Made by a program: the position numbers and the translations under genes | Notes under the pieces: generated by a model | Seen by the model: only the letters and a program-made list of their open reading frames with translations | What the model was told of the DNA's origin: nothing | Databases searched by the model: none | Source: an uncultured Psychroserpens sp. | GTDB lineage: Bacteria > Bacteroidota > Bacteroidia > Flavobacteriales > Flavobacteriaceae | Direction: 5' to 3' | DNA length: 64,000 bases | NCBI RefSeq assembly: GCF_947503375.1 | Contig: NZ_CANNDQ010000005.1 | Location: 1-64,000 of the forward strand | In this document: positions 1 through 8,583 of the stretch, one piece after another | Numbering within the stretch: position 1 is the first letter of the stretch | Layout: the number at the start of each line of letters is the position of its first letter

Positions 1-76
1 GTTTGTGGTAGAGTACAACGAACCTAATAATGGTCAACGTAAAGAATTTAAAGCCCATTTTACCCTGAAAAGATAA
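1..76 (+). CDS. C-terminal end of a T9SS type B sorting-domain (gliding-motility-associated) protein, partial
   Basis: Only the last 24 codons lie in the window, in the frame that begins at base 2 and stops at 74-76. The tail reads FVVEYNE...GQRKEFKAHFTLKR. This is the typical ending of the 'gliding motility-associated C-terminal' (type B) sorting domain, which directs large secreted adhesins through the type IX secretion system. The gene stops 7 bases before a PorP/SprF gene, the usual arrangement for SprB-like cargo and its partner. The size and the rest of the protein are outside the window. Confidence 0.72.
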   Translation, partial: FVVEYNEPNNGQRKEFKAHFTLKR

Positions 77-83
77 ATAAGAT

Positions 84-1091
84 ATGAATTTAAAAAAGTA
101 TTGTTTAATAGCGATTATAGCATTGTTTACTCAAATTGGTACTGCTCAAGAAGGATTACCCATTTATTCAGATTATTTAACAGATAATTATTATTTAATC
201 CATCCGTCAATGGCTGGTGTAGCAAATTGTGCTAAAGTAAGACTTACTGCTAGACAGCAGTGGTTCGGACAAGACGAAGCTCCAAACTTACAAACCTTGA
301 GTGTCAATAGTAGAATTGGTGACTCTCCTTCTGCAGTTGGAGCAATAGTTTATAATGATAAAAACGGTTATCATTCACAAACAGGAGCATATTTAACTTA
401 TGCGCATCACTTGATGTTTTCTAGAAATGAAATTGATTTAAATATGTTATCATTTGGTTTGAGTGCTGGATTAATTCAGTATAAATTAGATGAAACAGAG
501 TTTTTAGCAGATGGATTCGATCCAATTATTGCTGGTGTAGAACAAAGTGCTACAAACTTCAACGTAGATTTTGGATTCTCATATCATTTGATAGATTTTT
601 ACGCTCATGCTACTGTTAAGAACGTACTTAATAATGATGGTATTAATTTCAATGAACAAGGATTAAGCTATGATAATTTGAGAACATACCTATTCTCAGC
701 TGGTAATACATTTAGTAAATATAATAGCGATTGGAGTTATGAGCCTTCTATAATGTATATGTATAGAGATGCTACAGAAGAGTCTTCTATCGATATCAAT
801 GCTAAGGTTTATAGAGAAATGGATTTTGGTACACTTTGGGGAGGGTTATCTTACCGAAGAAGTTTTGATGGTGCAGAATTTCAAGATGGTTCAGGTGTAA
901 GTAGTCAAAAACTACAGTACTTTACCCCTTTTGTTGGTGTAGATTATAACAATTTTGTATTTGCCTATACCTATTCATACCAAGCAAATTCTGTTGTTTT
1001 TAACAATGGTGGTTTCCACCAAATAACATTAGGATACAACTTTAATTGTAGAAAAGAAAAGTACGAATGTAATTGTCCTGCAATTAATTAA
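84..1091 (+). CDS. PorP/SprF family type IX secretion system membrane protein
   Basis: The 335-residue protein starts with a signal peptide (MNLKKYCLIAIIALF...GTAQ) and then the family hallmark of an aromatic, Asn-rich segment followed by HPSMAGV near residues 40-46. The rest alternates short beta strands expected of an outer-membrane barrel, and the end is Cys-rich (CNCPAIN). PorP/SprF proteins help export or anchor individual T9SS cargo proteins such as SprB. The gene lies 7 bases after the end of a type B cargo gene, so the two are probably one operon. It is one of several paralogues expected in such genomes, so the exact partner is inferred from position. Confidence 0.9.
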   Translation: MNLKKYCLIAIIALFTQIGTAQEGLPIYSDYLTDNYYLIHPSMAGVANCAKVRLTARQQWFGQDEAPNLQTLSVNSRIGDSPSAVGAIVYNDKNGYHSQTGAYLTYAHHLMFSRNEIDLNMLSFGLSAGLIQYKLDETEFLADGFDPIIAGVEQSATNFNVDFGFSYHLIDFYAHATVKNVLNNDGINFNEQGLSYDNLRTYLFSAGNTFSKYNSDWSYEPSIMYMYRDATEESSIDINAKVYREMDFGTLWGGLSYRRSFDGAEFQDGSGVSSQKLQYFTPFVGVDYNNFVFAYTYSYQANSVVFNNGGFHQITLGYNFNCRKEKYECNCPAIN

Positions 1092-1112
1092 TTCTTCTTA
1101 TATGATATAAAT

Positions 1113-1143
1113 AAAAACATCTCGGAATTTCCGAGATGTTTTT
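1113..1143. terminator. bidirectional rho-independent terminator
   Basis: A perfect inverted repeat (ACATCTCGG / CCGAGATGT) is flanked by A-run and T-run on both sides. It lies between the convergent PorP/SprF gene and the von Willebrand A gene, so it can serve both. Confidence 0.85.
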
Positions 1144-1168
1144 ATTTTAAGCTTGTTTGTTATTAAGA

Positions 1169-2320
1169 TTACCATTTATACTTTTTCTGTTTTGCTTGAG
1201 TTTTTATAGCTTTAATCATAGCACTTTCAAGCCTTGTATTATCATTTTGTTTGGAAGCGATAAAATTACGACGTTTTTCATTTAAAGCTTGAATCTCTTC
1301 TTGTATAGAATTACGCTCAGTTCGTTTATTAGAAACATAAGCTTTTATTTCAGACTTGCTTTTTCCTTTTAGCTCTTCTGGTAGATCACTGTCTTTTAAA
1401 TCTTCATATCTGAAGTTTTCTTCACTTTCAGCATCAACTAAATCCCATGTTGCGTTTTTGTATAGATGTGAACTTTTACTTACTGTTCTGCTCACTGCAT
1501 TTTCGTTGCTATAACCATGAGCATTGGCGTCTTGTTCAGCTTGCACATGCATTTTGGACTTCCCTAAACGTCCATAGGCAATATATGTATTGTTGAGTTT
1601 TTGATTTAGCTTTAGTATTTGGTCGTCAAATGGTGTTGCGACGTAAGTAGTAGCTTGGTTATGATTTATCGCAATATAATCACCATGAGTAATATCAGCA
1701 CCATCCTTCCAATAAGTAGAAATACCTTGATTATAGTCTCCACAGAAGATAGTATTTACAGTGACATCTTTACTGTGAGCTAATTTTGCAGCATCTTTAT
1801 AGTTGATTTTACCTTGCGAAAAGGGCTCATTTCCAGCGATGAAGATAAGCTTCAAATCATCTTGATTATTTCCCCAATTAAGTTGGTTTAATGACGTTTG
1901 GATTACTTGACCGCAATACTCATTTCCACCATTAGTGGTGAGTGAAAATAATTGTTTTGATATTTCATCTAAATCACTGCTAAATGCTATGACTTGTCTA
2001 ATATAGCCTTCTTCACTATTCAAATTGTCATTTCCGTATTCATATAAAGCAATTTGTAAGCTGGGTTTATCATTACCACACTTAGCATAAGATAACTCAT
2101 TCACAACATCCCAAAGTTGTGATTTAGCTTGATCTATAAGACCGTCCATGCTATTACTTGTATCTAATAAAAGTGCCACTTTTATGAATTGCTTATTAAG
2201 CTCATGTTTTGAGTCTCCATTTCTAGCCAAACTTACCTCATTGGTTTTATTATTGGCATTACACGATAAACATATCATCATTGCTATTGTAAATAGGTTT
2301 ACCTTTAAAAGTATTTTCAT
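1169..2320 (-). CDS. von Willebrand factor type A domain lipoprotein
   Basis: The 383-residue protein has a lipoprotein signal (CLSC, lipidated Cys at 20). A VWA domain begins near residue 46 with the metal-ion MIDAS motif D53-T-S-N-S57. The VWA fold seems to run to about residue 240. A long charged, helix-rich tail (about 290-383, ending in KKYKW) follows. It is likely anchored to a membrane facing the periplasm or surface and binds a protein ligand through a divalent metal. The ligand is unknown. It stands alone between convergent and divergent neighbours, so there is no operon context. I recognise the fold, not a specific family function. Confidence 0.78.
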   Translation of the reverse strand: MKILLKVNLFTIAMMICLSCNANNKTNEVSLARNGDSKHELNKQFIKVALLLDTSNSMDGLIDQAKSQLWDVVNELSYAKCGNDKPSLQIALYEYGNDNLNSEEGYIRQVIAFSSDLDEISKQLFSLTTNGGNEYCGQVIQTSLNQLNWGNNQDDLKLIFIAGNEPFSQGKINYKDAAKLAHSKDVTVNTIFCGDYNQGISTYWKDGADITHGDYIAINHNQATTYVATPFDDQILKLNQKLNNTYIAYGRLGKSKMHVQAEQDANAHGYSNENAVSRTVSKSSHLYKNATWDLVDAESEENFRYEDLKDSDLPEELKGKSKSEIKAYVSNKRTERNSIQEEIQALNEKRRNFIASKQNDNTRLESAMIKAIKTQAKQKKYKW

Positions 2321-2528
2321 TTTTAATCGTTTTTAAATTGATATAGTAAATCTAATTATGTCTTTTGTTAATTAAAAACGATAATGAGCAAACCACTTTT
2401 TATAATGCGTAACTAGTACGTTTTAATGAGTAAGAATGTCTTTTCTATAGACTAAACTGCTGATATTGCTAAGACATCATTTTATTAAATCAATTAAAGT
2501 ATGTATGTTTAGTCAACTAAATTTTAAA

Positions 2529-4673
2529 ATGTCATTACTTCTAAGATATAGTCTATTAATTCTGATGTGTTTTCCAATTTTAAATTTGAATGCACAGGAA
2601 AGCAATTCTTATTTTTCTATACGAGGTTCTGTTCGCGAAAGCGATACATATAAACCAATACCTAAAGTGAATATAGAGGTTAATGGAGGCGCATACACAA
2701 TTACTGATTCAGATGGTAGGTTCTTAATTACTAGAGTAAAAAAAGGAGATGAGCTTATTGTTAGACATAAAGACTTTGAAACTGTTTACTATACGATAAT
2801 CAATGATGATAGAATTACCATTGAAGTTGAACCAGTTATTATAAAAAAGAAAACTAATTCAAAATATAAGCGTGATATTAAACTGTTCAACTCGTTAATT
2901 GATTCTGTAGCTAAATTCAAGAAAAAAGATGTAGCCAAAAGTATTGAATTCGTTGGAGAAGCCTTATTGCAGAGTAATTCAGTTAAACAAAATGCTGAAG
3001 CCTATCAAGTTTTAGCAGAAGTTTACATGTATTGGAAACAATACGATTTAGCCGTAACCAATTATAGAATCAGTCTACAGAATTTAGAAACCAATGAGGC
3101 AAAATTAGGTTTGGCTAATGCTTATGGCTTAAATAAAAACTATCAAGAGAGTATAGATACTTATGAGGCCATTGACGTAAGTTCATTGGGAAATTATCAA
3201 AAAGCCACTTTTTATGAAGGCTTAGGAGACACTTACTATCATATAAAAGACTTTGAAGCCTCTTTAGAGGCATATAATAAAGGGCTTGAGGTAGCTAAAA
3301 ATCATTTAATATCGCCTAAAGTAGTAGATTTGAATTCAAAAATTGCCCAGGTTTATAATGCATCTGGGAAAACGGCTGCAGCAGAAGAGGCTTTTGATAG
3401 AACAATGAATTTAGCTGAGCAACAAACTAAAAAAAGAGCGTTAGAAGAGAAAGTAACCGTTGCAGATTTTCAAAATACAGCTAGAAATTATGATAAAGAA
3501 ATTATACTTAGAAAGGAGATTATTGAAGATGTAGAGGACGTAGAAAACGATTCTTTAATTGAAAATGAAAGTGCACTTACTCCTCAAAAACAAAATTATA
3601 AAATTGGAAACGCTTATTTCTTACAAAAAGATTATCTCAATGCAATACCATACTTTGAAAAAAGTATTCAAGAGGCCAATGAAAAAGAAGATCTTGTTGT
3701 TAAAAAGGATGCCACTAAGAAATTATCAGATGTTCATTTTGATGCTGGCAACTATGAAGAAGCCAAAGTTGCCTTTGAGGCCTATAAAGATGTTGTAGAC
3801 GAACTCTATATAAAAAGAGAGCAAGAGCTCTCTCAGGCAGACCGCTTTAGACGTAATATTATCGAAAAACAAAACCGAATAACTAGTCTTGAAAGTGATA
3901 GGCAATTAACTAATAGTTTGATCTCAGAGCGTAATAAGAACCAGCAATTAATTATCTATTCGTTAATAACTGGTATGTTATTATTGGTTGTTATTGGCTT
4001 TTTTATGTTCAAGTATATAAAACAGCAGCGTTTAGCTAATAACCTGTTAGCATTAAAGTCGTTGAGAAGCCAAATGAATCCACATTTTATTTTCAACGCA
4101 CTTAATTCTGTAAATAGTTTTATAGCAATTAATGATGAACGTACCGCTAATAAATACCTTTCCGATTTCTCTCATTTGATGCGAGCTGTTTTAGAAAATA
4201 GTGAAGAAGATTTCATTCCACTTGAAAAGGAGATCGAACTACTAGAACTATACACTAAGTTAGAACATTTTAGATTTCAAGATAAATTTGATTATAGTAT
4301 AACAATAGATAACGCTATACCTATTTCAGAATATCAAATTCCTCCAATGTTATTACAGCCATATATAGAGAATGCGGTTTGGCATGGACTTCGTTATAAA
4401 AAACAAAAAGGGCATTTAAACATTAGTATAGAAAAAAAGAATACTACCGAAATCACAATCACAGTTTCTGACGATGGAATTGGTAGAGAACGTTCAAAAT
4501 CTCTAAAAACCGAAAATCAACAAAAGCAAAACTCTAAAGGAATGGGTAATATCAAGAAAAGAGTAACCATTTTAAATCAAATGTATAAGGATAAAGTTGA
4601 CGTTTTTGTTGACGATTTTCAGAATGAAGAAGATACAGGAACAAAAGTAGTAGTGACACTTAAAAAAGATTAA
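2529..4673 (+). CDS. LytS-type sensor histidine kinase with carboxypeptidase-like and TPR sensor domains
   Basis: The start at 2529 is chosen because it places a signal peptide first (MSLLLRYSLLILMCF...NAQ); an earlier in-frame TTG at 2466 adds an unlikely leader. The order in the 714-residue product is: signal peptide, a CarboxypepD_reg-like beta domain (about 30-100), several TPR helices (about 140-430), one membrane segment (about 475-498), a His_kinase/LytS domain with H519 in NPHFIFNALNS, and an HATPase domain (ENAVWHGL, DDGIGRERS). The periplasmic TPR region probably senses protein or envelope cues. The LytTR regulator begins 19 bases downstream, so the pair is almost certainly one two-component system. 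Confidence 0.9.
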   Translation: MSLLLRYSLLILMCFPILNLNAQESNSYFSIRGSVRESDTYKPIPKVNIEVNGGAYTITDSDGRFLITRVKKGDELIVRHKDFETVYYTIINDDRITIEVEPVIIKKKTNSKYKRDIKLFNSLIDSVAKFKKKDVAKSIEFVGEALLQSNSVKQNAEAYQVLAEVYMYWKQYDLAVTNYRISLQNLETNEAKLGLANAYGLNKNYQESIDTYEAIDVSSLGNYQKATFYEGLGDTYYHIKDFEASLEAYNKGLEVAKNHLISPKVVDLNSKIAQVYNASGKTAAAEEAFDRTMNLAEQQTKKRALEEKVTVADFQNTARNYDKEIILRKEIIEDVEDVENDSLIENESALTPQKQNYKIGNAYFLQKDYLNAIPYFEKSIQEANEKEDLVVKKDATKKLSDVHFDAGNYEEAKVAFEAYKDVVDELYIKREQELSQADRFRRNIIEKQNRITSLESDRQLTNSLISERNKNQQLIIYSLITGMLLLVVIGFFMFKYIKQQRLANNLLALKSLRSQMNPHFIFNALNSVNSFIAINDERTANKYLSDFSHLMRAVLENSEEDFIPLEKEIELLELYTKLEHFRFQDKFDYSITIDNAIPISEYQIPPMLLQPYIENAVWHGLRYKKQKGHLNISIEKKNTTEITITVSDDGIGRERSKSLKTENQQKQNSKGMGNIKKRVTILNQMYKDKVDVFVDDFQNEEDTGTKVVVTLKKD

Positions 4674-4692
4674 TCATATCAATATTTGAAAC

Positions 4693-5427
4693 ATGAAGCT
4701 TAAATCTATCATTGTAGAAGACGAAGAGACTAGTCGGGAAATTCTTAAGAACTATCTTAAAAAATACTGCCCTAATCTTGATATATTAGGTGAAGCTGCT
4801 AACATAGATGATGCATTGGTGCTCATTAGAAATCACGATTTAGATCTGGTGTTTTTAGACGTGGAGATGCCTTATGGAAATGCGTTTGATTTGTTAGATA
4901 AAGTTGGTGATATAGATTTTGAGACGATATTCGTAACAGCATATAATCATTATGCTATTGAAGCACTCAATGCCCATGCTTCCTATTATTTAATGAAACC
5001 TATTTCTATAGATGAACTAATTAAGGCTGTAGACTATGTAACTGATATAAAAACTAAAGAAGACGCTTTACAAGATCAGGTATTGGTATCAAAAACGAAT
5101 CACGTTAATGGTAAAATAACGATACCGCAGCAGGACGGATTTGAAGTCTTAGACACCTCTAATATATTATATTGTAAAGCGGATGATAACTACACTGAAA
5201 TCTATTTAAAAAACAATAAGAAAAAACTAGTTAGTAAAACTTTAAAATATTTTGAAGAAGCACTTACAGACAGTAGTTTTGCTAGAGTACATAAAAGTTA
5301 TTTGGTCAATGTTAACGAAGTTACCAAATATGTGAAAGGAAAAGGCGGAAGTGTAATTTTAAGTAGTGGAAAACAAATCATAGTTTCGGCATCTAAGAAA
5401 GCTAATTTATTAGCGTTTTTTAAATAG
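4693..5427 (+). CDS. LytTR-family response regulator
   Basis: The 244-residue protein has an N-terminal receiver domain with the acidic pair E9/D10, the phospho-acceptor D56 (VFLDVEMP), T82 and K102. A C-terminal LytTR DNA-binding domain follows (about 140-244, with the FARVHKSYLVN signature). It is encoded directly after the LytS-type kinase gene and should be phosphorylated by it. Target genes cannot be told from this window. Confidence 0.92.
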   Translation: MKLKSIIVEDEETSREILKNYLKKYCPNLDILGEAANIDDALVLIRNHDLDLVFLDVEMPYGNAFDLLDKVGDIDFETIFVTAYNHYAIEALNAHASYYLMKPISIDELIKAVDYVTDIKTKEDALQDQVLVSKTNHVNGKITIPQQDGFEVLDTSNILYCKADDNYTEIYLKNNKKKLVSKTLKYFEEALTDSSFARVHKSYLVNVNEVTKYVKGKGGSVILSSGKQIIVSASKKANLLAFFK

Positions 5428-5465
5428 TTCAATAAATAAAAATTAATTATAGATTATAATTCAAT

Positions 5466-5978
5466 ATGCCAGTTATAAAACCAGTAAATGGGAAACAACC
5501 TCAAATCCCTGAGGATTGTTACATTGCCGAAAACGCTACCATTGTAGGTGACGTCACTATAGGAAACCAATGTAGTATTTGGTTCAATGCAGTTGTTAGA
5601 GGCGACGTACATTACATAAAAATGGGTAACAAAGTCAATGTGCAAGATGGAGCAATTATACATGCTACCTATCAAAAATCACCAACTACTATAGGAAATA
5701 ATGTATCTATTGGTCATAATGCTATTGTACATGGCTGTACAGTACATGATAATGTCCTCATTGGCATGGGAAGCATTATTATGGATGATTGTATAGTTGA
5801 GAGCAATTGTATTATTGCAGCAGGAGCTGTAGTAACAGCAAATACCAGAGTCGAATCTGGAAGTATATATGCTGGTGTTCCTGCAAAGAAAATAAAAGAT
5901 ATTAGTCAAGAATTAATTTCTAATGAAATTGACCGTATCGCAAACAATTATGTAAACTATTCGAGTTGGTTCAAATAG
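5466..5978 (+). CDS. gamma carbonic anhydrase family protein (left-handed beta-helix)
   Basis: The 170-residue protein is made of hexapeptide repeats typical of the gamma carbonic anhydrase/YrdA/PaaY group (IVGDVTIGNQCSIWFNAVVRGD). The metal-binding histidines are present: H66 (DGAIIHATY), H84 and H89 (IGHNAIVHG), with the same 5-residue spacing as in archaeal Cam. Members form trimers with metal between subunits. Many bacterial YrdA-like members have little measured carbonic anhydrase activity, so the true reaction is open. The stop is 1 base before the end of convergent murI. Confidence 0.87.
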   Translation: MPVIKPVNGKQPQIPEDCYIAENATIVGDVTIGNQCSIWFNAVVRGDVHYIKMGNKVNVQDGAIIHATYQKSPTTIGNNVSIGHNAIVHGCTVHDNVLIGMGSIIMDDCIVESNCIIAAGAVVTANTRVESGSIYAGVPAKKIKDISQELISNEIDRIANNYVNYSSWFK

Positions 5979-5979
5979 T

Positions 5980-6759
5980 TTAAAAGTCTAATGCTTCTAC
6001 TGGAAACTTTTGGTTTATAATGCTTCTGAGCACTTGAACACTACCATTAGTATAAAACATATTGATGGGTTTTATAAGTGTCTTATTTAGAAGTTGATGT
6101 TGATCTAAAATAGATTTTGTTTGTCTTGCAACAGCCAAGCCAGAATCTATTATTTTAACTTGTTTAGGTAACATTTCAATAAGTAGAGGAATTAAATACG
6201 GGTAATGTGTACAGCCTAACACTAAATGGTCAATATTGGCTTCAATCATAGGCTTAAGATATATTTTTAGTAATTCTCTCATCTGTTCAGATTCAGTTTT
6301 ACCCGTTTCGATTAAGGGAACAATACCATCTCCTATTTGTTCTATCACTCGAATACCATTGCTATAGAGATCTGTTGTTTGATGAAATAATTTGCTAGTT
6401 AGCGTGCCTTTGGTGGCTAAAATACCTATGGTTTTGGTTTTTGTATTTAATGCTGCGGGTTTTATGGCAGGCTCAATTCCTATAAAAGGTATATTATAGG
6501 TCGCTCTTAAATAACCAATGGCATTAGTTGTAGCTGTATTACAGGCAACGACAATGATCTTACATCCTTTAGAAAGTAAATTTTCTGTGTTTTTAATACT
6601 GAGGTTAATAATCTCTTGTTTAGATTTATTACCATAAGGTGCATGCCTGCTATCAGCTAGATAAATAGAATTTTCAAAAGGTAAGAGTGTATGCATCTCT
6701 TTAAAGATAGATGTACCTCCAATTCCAGAATCAAAAATGCCAATAGGTGCTTTACTCAT
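5980..6759 (-). CDS. murI: glutamate racemase
   Basis: This enzyme converts L-glutamate to D-glutamate for peptidoglycan, in the cytoplasm. The 259-residue product has the N-terminal FDSGIGG motif and both catalytic cysteines in context: C73 (VVACNTATTNA) and C183 (LGCTHYPYL). The length is normal. It is the last gene of the envelope block that includes bamA and the OmpH genes, but a terminator separates it from the OmpH gene upstream, so it probably has its own promoter. Confidence 0.96.
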   Translation of the reverse strand: MSKAPIGIFDSGIGGTSIFKEMHTLLPFENSIYLADSRHAPYGNKSKQEIINLSIKNTENLLSKGCKIIVVACNTATTNAIGYLRATYNIPFIGIEPAIKPAALNTKTKTIGILATKGTLTSKLFHQTTDLYSNGIRVIEQIGDGIVPLIETGKTESEQMRELLKIYLKPMIEANIDHLVLGCTHYPYLIPLLIEMLPKQVKIIDSGLAVARQTKSILDQHQLLNKTLIKPINMFYTNGSVQVLRSIINQKFPVEALDF

Positions 6760-6769
6760 AATGAATTAC

Positions 6770-6800
6770 AAAAATAAAAAAGCCACTTATTAAAGTGGCT
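6770..6800 (-). terminator. rho-independent terminator after the OmpH/Skp gene
   Basis: The stem AGCCACTT / AAGTGGCT has a 4-base loop. On the minus strand it is followed by a T-rich run (the plus-strand A-run at about 6770-6780). It lies downstream of the 6832-7341 gene. Confidence 0.8.
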
Positions 6801-6831
6801 TTCATGTTCAATTATTTTAGTAGATGTTTTT

Positions 6832-7341
6832 TTAGAATCCTAATTCTTTTTTAACATCTTCTAATAGATCTTTACCATCTGCAACTAGAACTCCTCCACC
6901 AGTAGTAGAATCTAAAACATACTCATAACCTAGAGCTTTGGCTACTTTATCAATTGCTGCTTTAGCTTTTTCAAAAATAGGTTTTAGTAAGTCTGTTTCT
7001 TTCTTTTGCAAGTCTTGTTGTGCTTGTGCTTGGTATTGACGAATACTTTGCTCCATAGTTTGAACTTCTTGAACTCTAGCTGTATTCTCTTCTTCAGTTT
7101 TTGTGTCTGCTTCAGACTGGAATTGCTTCATTTTAGTTTGAAGTTCAGTAGCCATAGTCTTTATTTCTGCTTCGTAAGTCTTAGTCAATTTTTCAATCTC
7201 AGCTTTTGCAGCTTTCATCTCTGGCATGGCATCAACTAACTGAGTCGTATTTATATGCGCTACTTTAGACTGTGCAGCTGAAAAACTTGTAGCTCCAATG
7301 AAAAGTAAACTTGCAAATAAAAGGGTTTTTAAATGTTTCAT
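6832..7341 (-). CDS. OmpH/Skp family periplasmic chaperone
   Basis: The 169-residue protein has a signal peptide (KTLLFASLLFIGATSFSAAQ) followed by the family start SKVAHINTTQLVDAMPE. A long charged coiled coil (about 40-125) and a short C-terminal beta region follow. Skp/OmpH trimers hold unfolded outer-membrane proteins on their way to BamA. It is the third gene in the run bamA - ompH - ompH and shares their role. Length and layout are normal. Confidence 0.92.
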   Translation of the reverse strand: MKHLKTLLFASLLFIGATSFSAAQSKVAHINTTQLVDAMPEMKAAKAEIEKLTKTYEAEIKTMATELQTKMKQFQSEADTKTEEENTARVQEVQTMEQSIRQYQAQAQQDLQKKETDLLKPIFEKAKAAIDKVAKALGYEYVLDSTTGGGVLVADGKDLLEDVKKELGF

Positions 7342-7374
7342 TTTAAAATTTGTTACGTGTTATAATTATTGTTT

Positions 7375-8415
7375 TTAGTTATTATTGTCAGGAACACTGT
7401 CCTTTTTCTTTTTATTAGCTTCTCGTTCTTCTTTGGCTTTTTTTCTGTCAGCGAGTATTTTTTTCCTTCTCTCGTCTAAGGCTTTTTGTCGTGCTTCTCT
7501 GTCTTTTATTTTTTGTTGCTTCTTTTCCTCAGCGATCTGTGCTGGTGTTTTTTCAGTATTTCCAGTTGTTGGACTTGTTTTGTCTCCTGCTTTTCTTGAG
7601 GCAATTGTGTCTTGAGGCACATTTCGCTTAGCGCTATTTATACTATCACGTTCAGCTTTTGCTTTAGCTCTGTCATCTAATATTTTTTGACGACGTGCTG
7701 CTGCTGCATCTTTTAATGAATCTCTACGTCTCTGTTGATCTTCTTGACGTTTAGCTACTGCAGTGTCACGAGCATTCTTTTTGTCTTCTAAAGCCTTTTC
7801 GCGTTCATCTAATTCTTTATTCACAACTGGGACAACATCTTCTTGTTCAGCTTTTCTGCGTTCAGCTCTAGATTTGGCTTGCGTACGTTTAGATGATCTA
7901 GTAATACTCCTAATAACCAGTTCACTAATGTCAAAACGTTCAGCAGAGTAGAGCATAACAACGTCTGCAGATTTATCAAAAATAAAATCATACTTTTTGT
8001 TACCTGCAATTTCTTGAACTGCTGCAAAAATTTGATCTTGTATAGGTTGTATTAATTGTTGCTTTTGAATCATTAAATCACCATTAGGACCAAAACGTTT
8101 TTGTTGATAATCTAAGATTTCTGTTTCTTCATAAGAAATGTCTTCCAGACGTTCTTCATACAATTCATTAGTTAATAATACACGCTCAGTTTCTAATTGT
8201 TTTTTCTTTAAATCTACGGCATTCAATCGTTGCTCAATCTCTATTTTCCATTGCTGTACCTTTTGGTCTAACTGCGTCGTAGCTTGTTGATATTCTGGTA
8301 CATTTTGTAAAATATATTCAGTATCTATATAGCCAATTCTAACTCCACGTTGTGCATTGGAAACAAAGCTCATTACACTCAATACTGTCACTAAAAAAAG
8401 AACTTTATGTTTCAT
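7375..8415 (-). CDS. OmpH/Skp family protein with long charged C-terminal extension
   Basis: The start at 8415 gives MKHKVLFLVTVLSVMSFVSNAQ, a good signal peptide; the longer ORF adds ten unlikely residues. An OmpH domain (about 20-185, beginning RGVRIGYIDTEYILQNVPEY) is followed by about 150 residues of Lys/Arg/Glu/Asp-rich, low-complexity coiled coil (ARRQKILDDRAKAK, ERRKKILADRKKAK). This makes 346 residues, twice the usual size. It lies between bamA and the shorter OmpH gene, so it probably acts with BamA in outer-membrane protein delivery. The extension may reach peptidoglycan or other partners, which is inference. Confidence 0.88.
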   Translation of the reverse strand: MKHKVLFLVTVLSVMSFVSNAQRGVRIGYIDTEYILQNVPEYQQATTQLDQKVQQWKIEIEQRLNAVDLKKKQLETERVLLTNELYEERLEDISYEETEILDYQQKRFGPNGDLMIQKQQLIQPIQDQIFAAVQEIAGNKKYDFIFDKSADVVMLYSAERFDISELVIRSITRSSKRTQAKSRAERRKAEQEDVVPVVNKELDEREKALEDKKNARDTAVAKRQEDQQRRRDSLKDAAAARRQKILDDRAKAKAERDSINSAKRNVPQDTIASRKAGDKTSPTTGNTEKTPAQIAEEKKQQKIKDREARQKALDERRKKILADRKKAKEEREANKKKKDSVPDNNN

Positions 8416-8583
8416 CTGTTTTATTTTATAATTTATTGATATCACTATAAATATTAAAATGACAGATTATAATTACGATACTGCCATTGGGTTTCATTTT
8501 TCAAATTAACGAAATATATTCTGAAAAATTTTAACACCTGCATTAAATCGTCATAATTGCTTATTGAAAATATCGTGCCAAAA

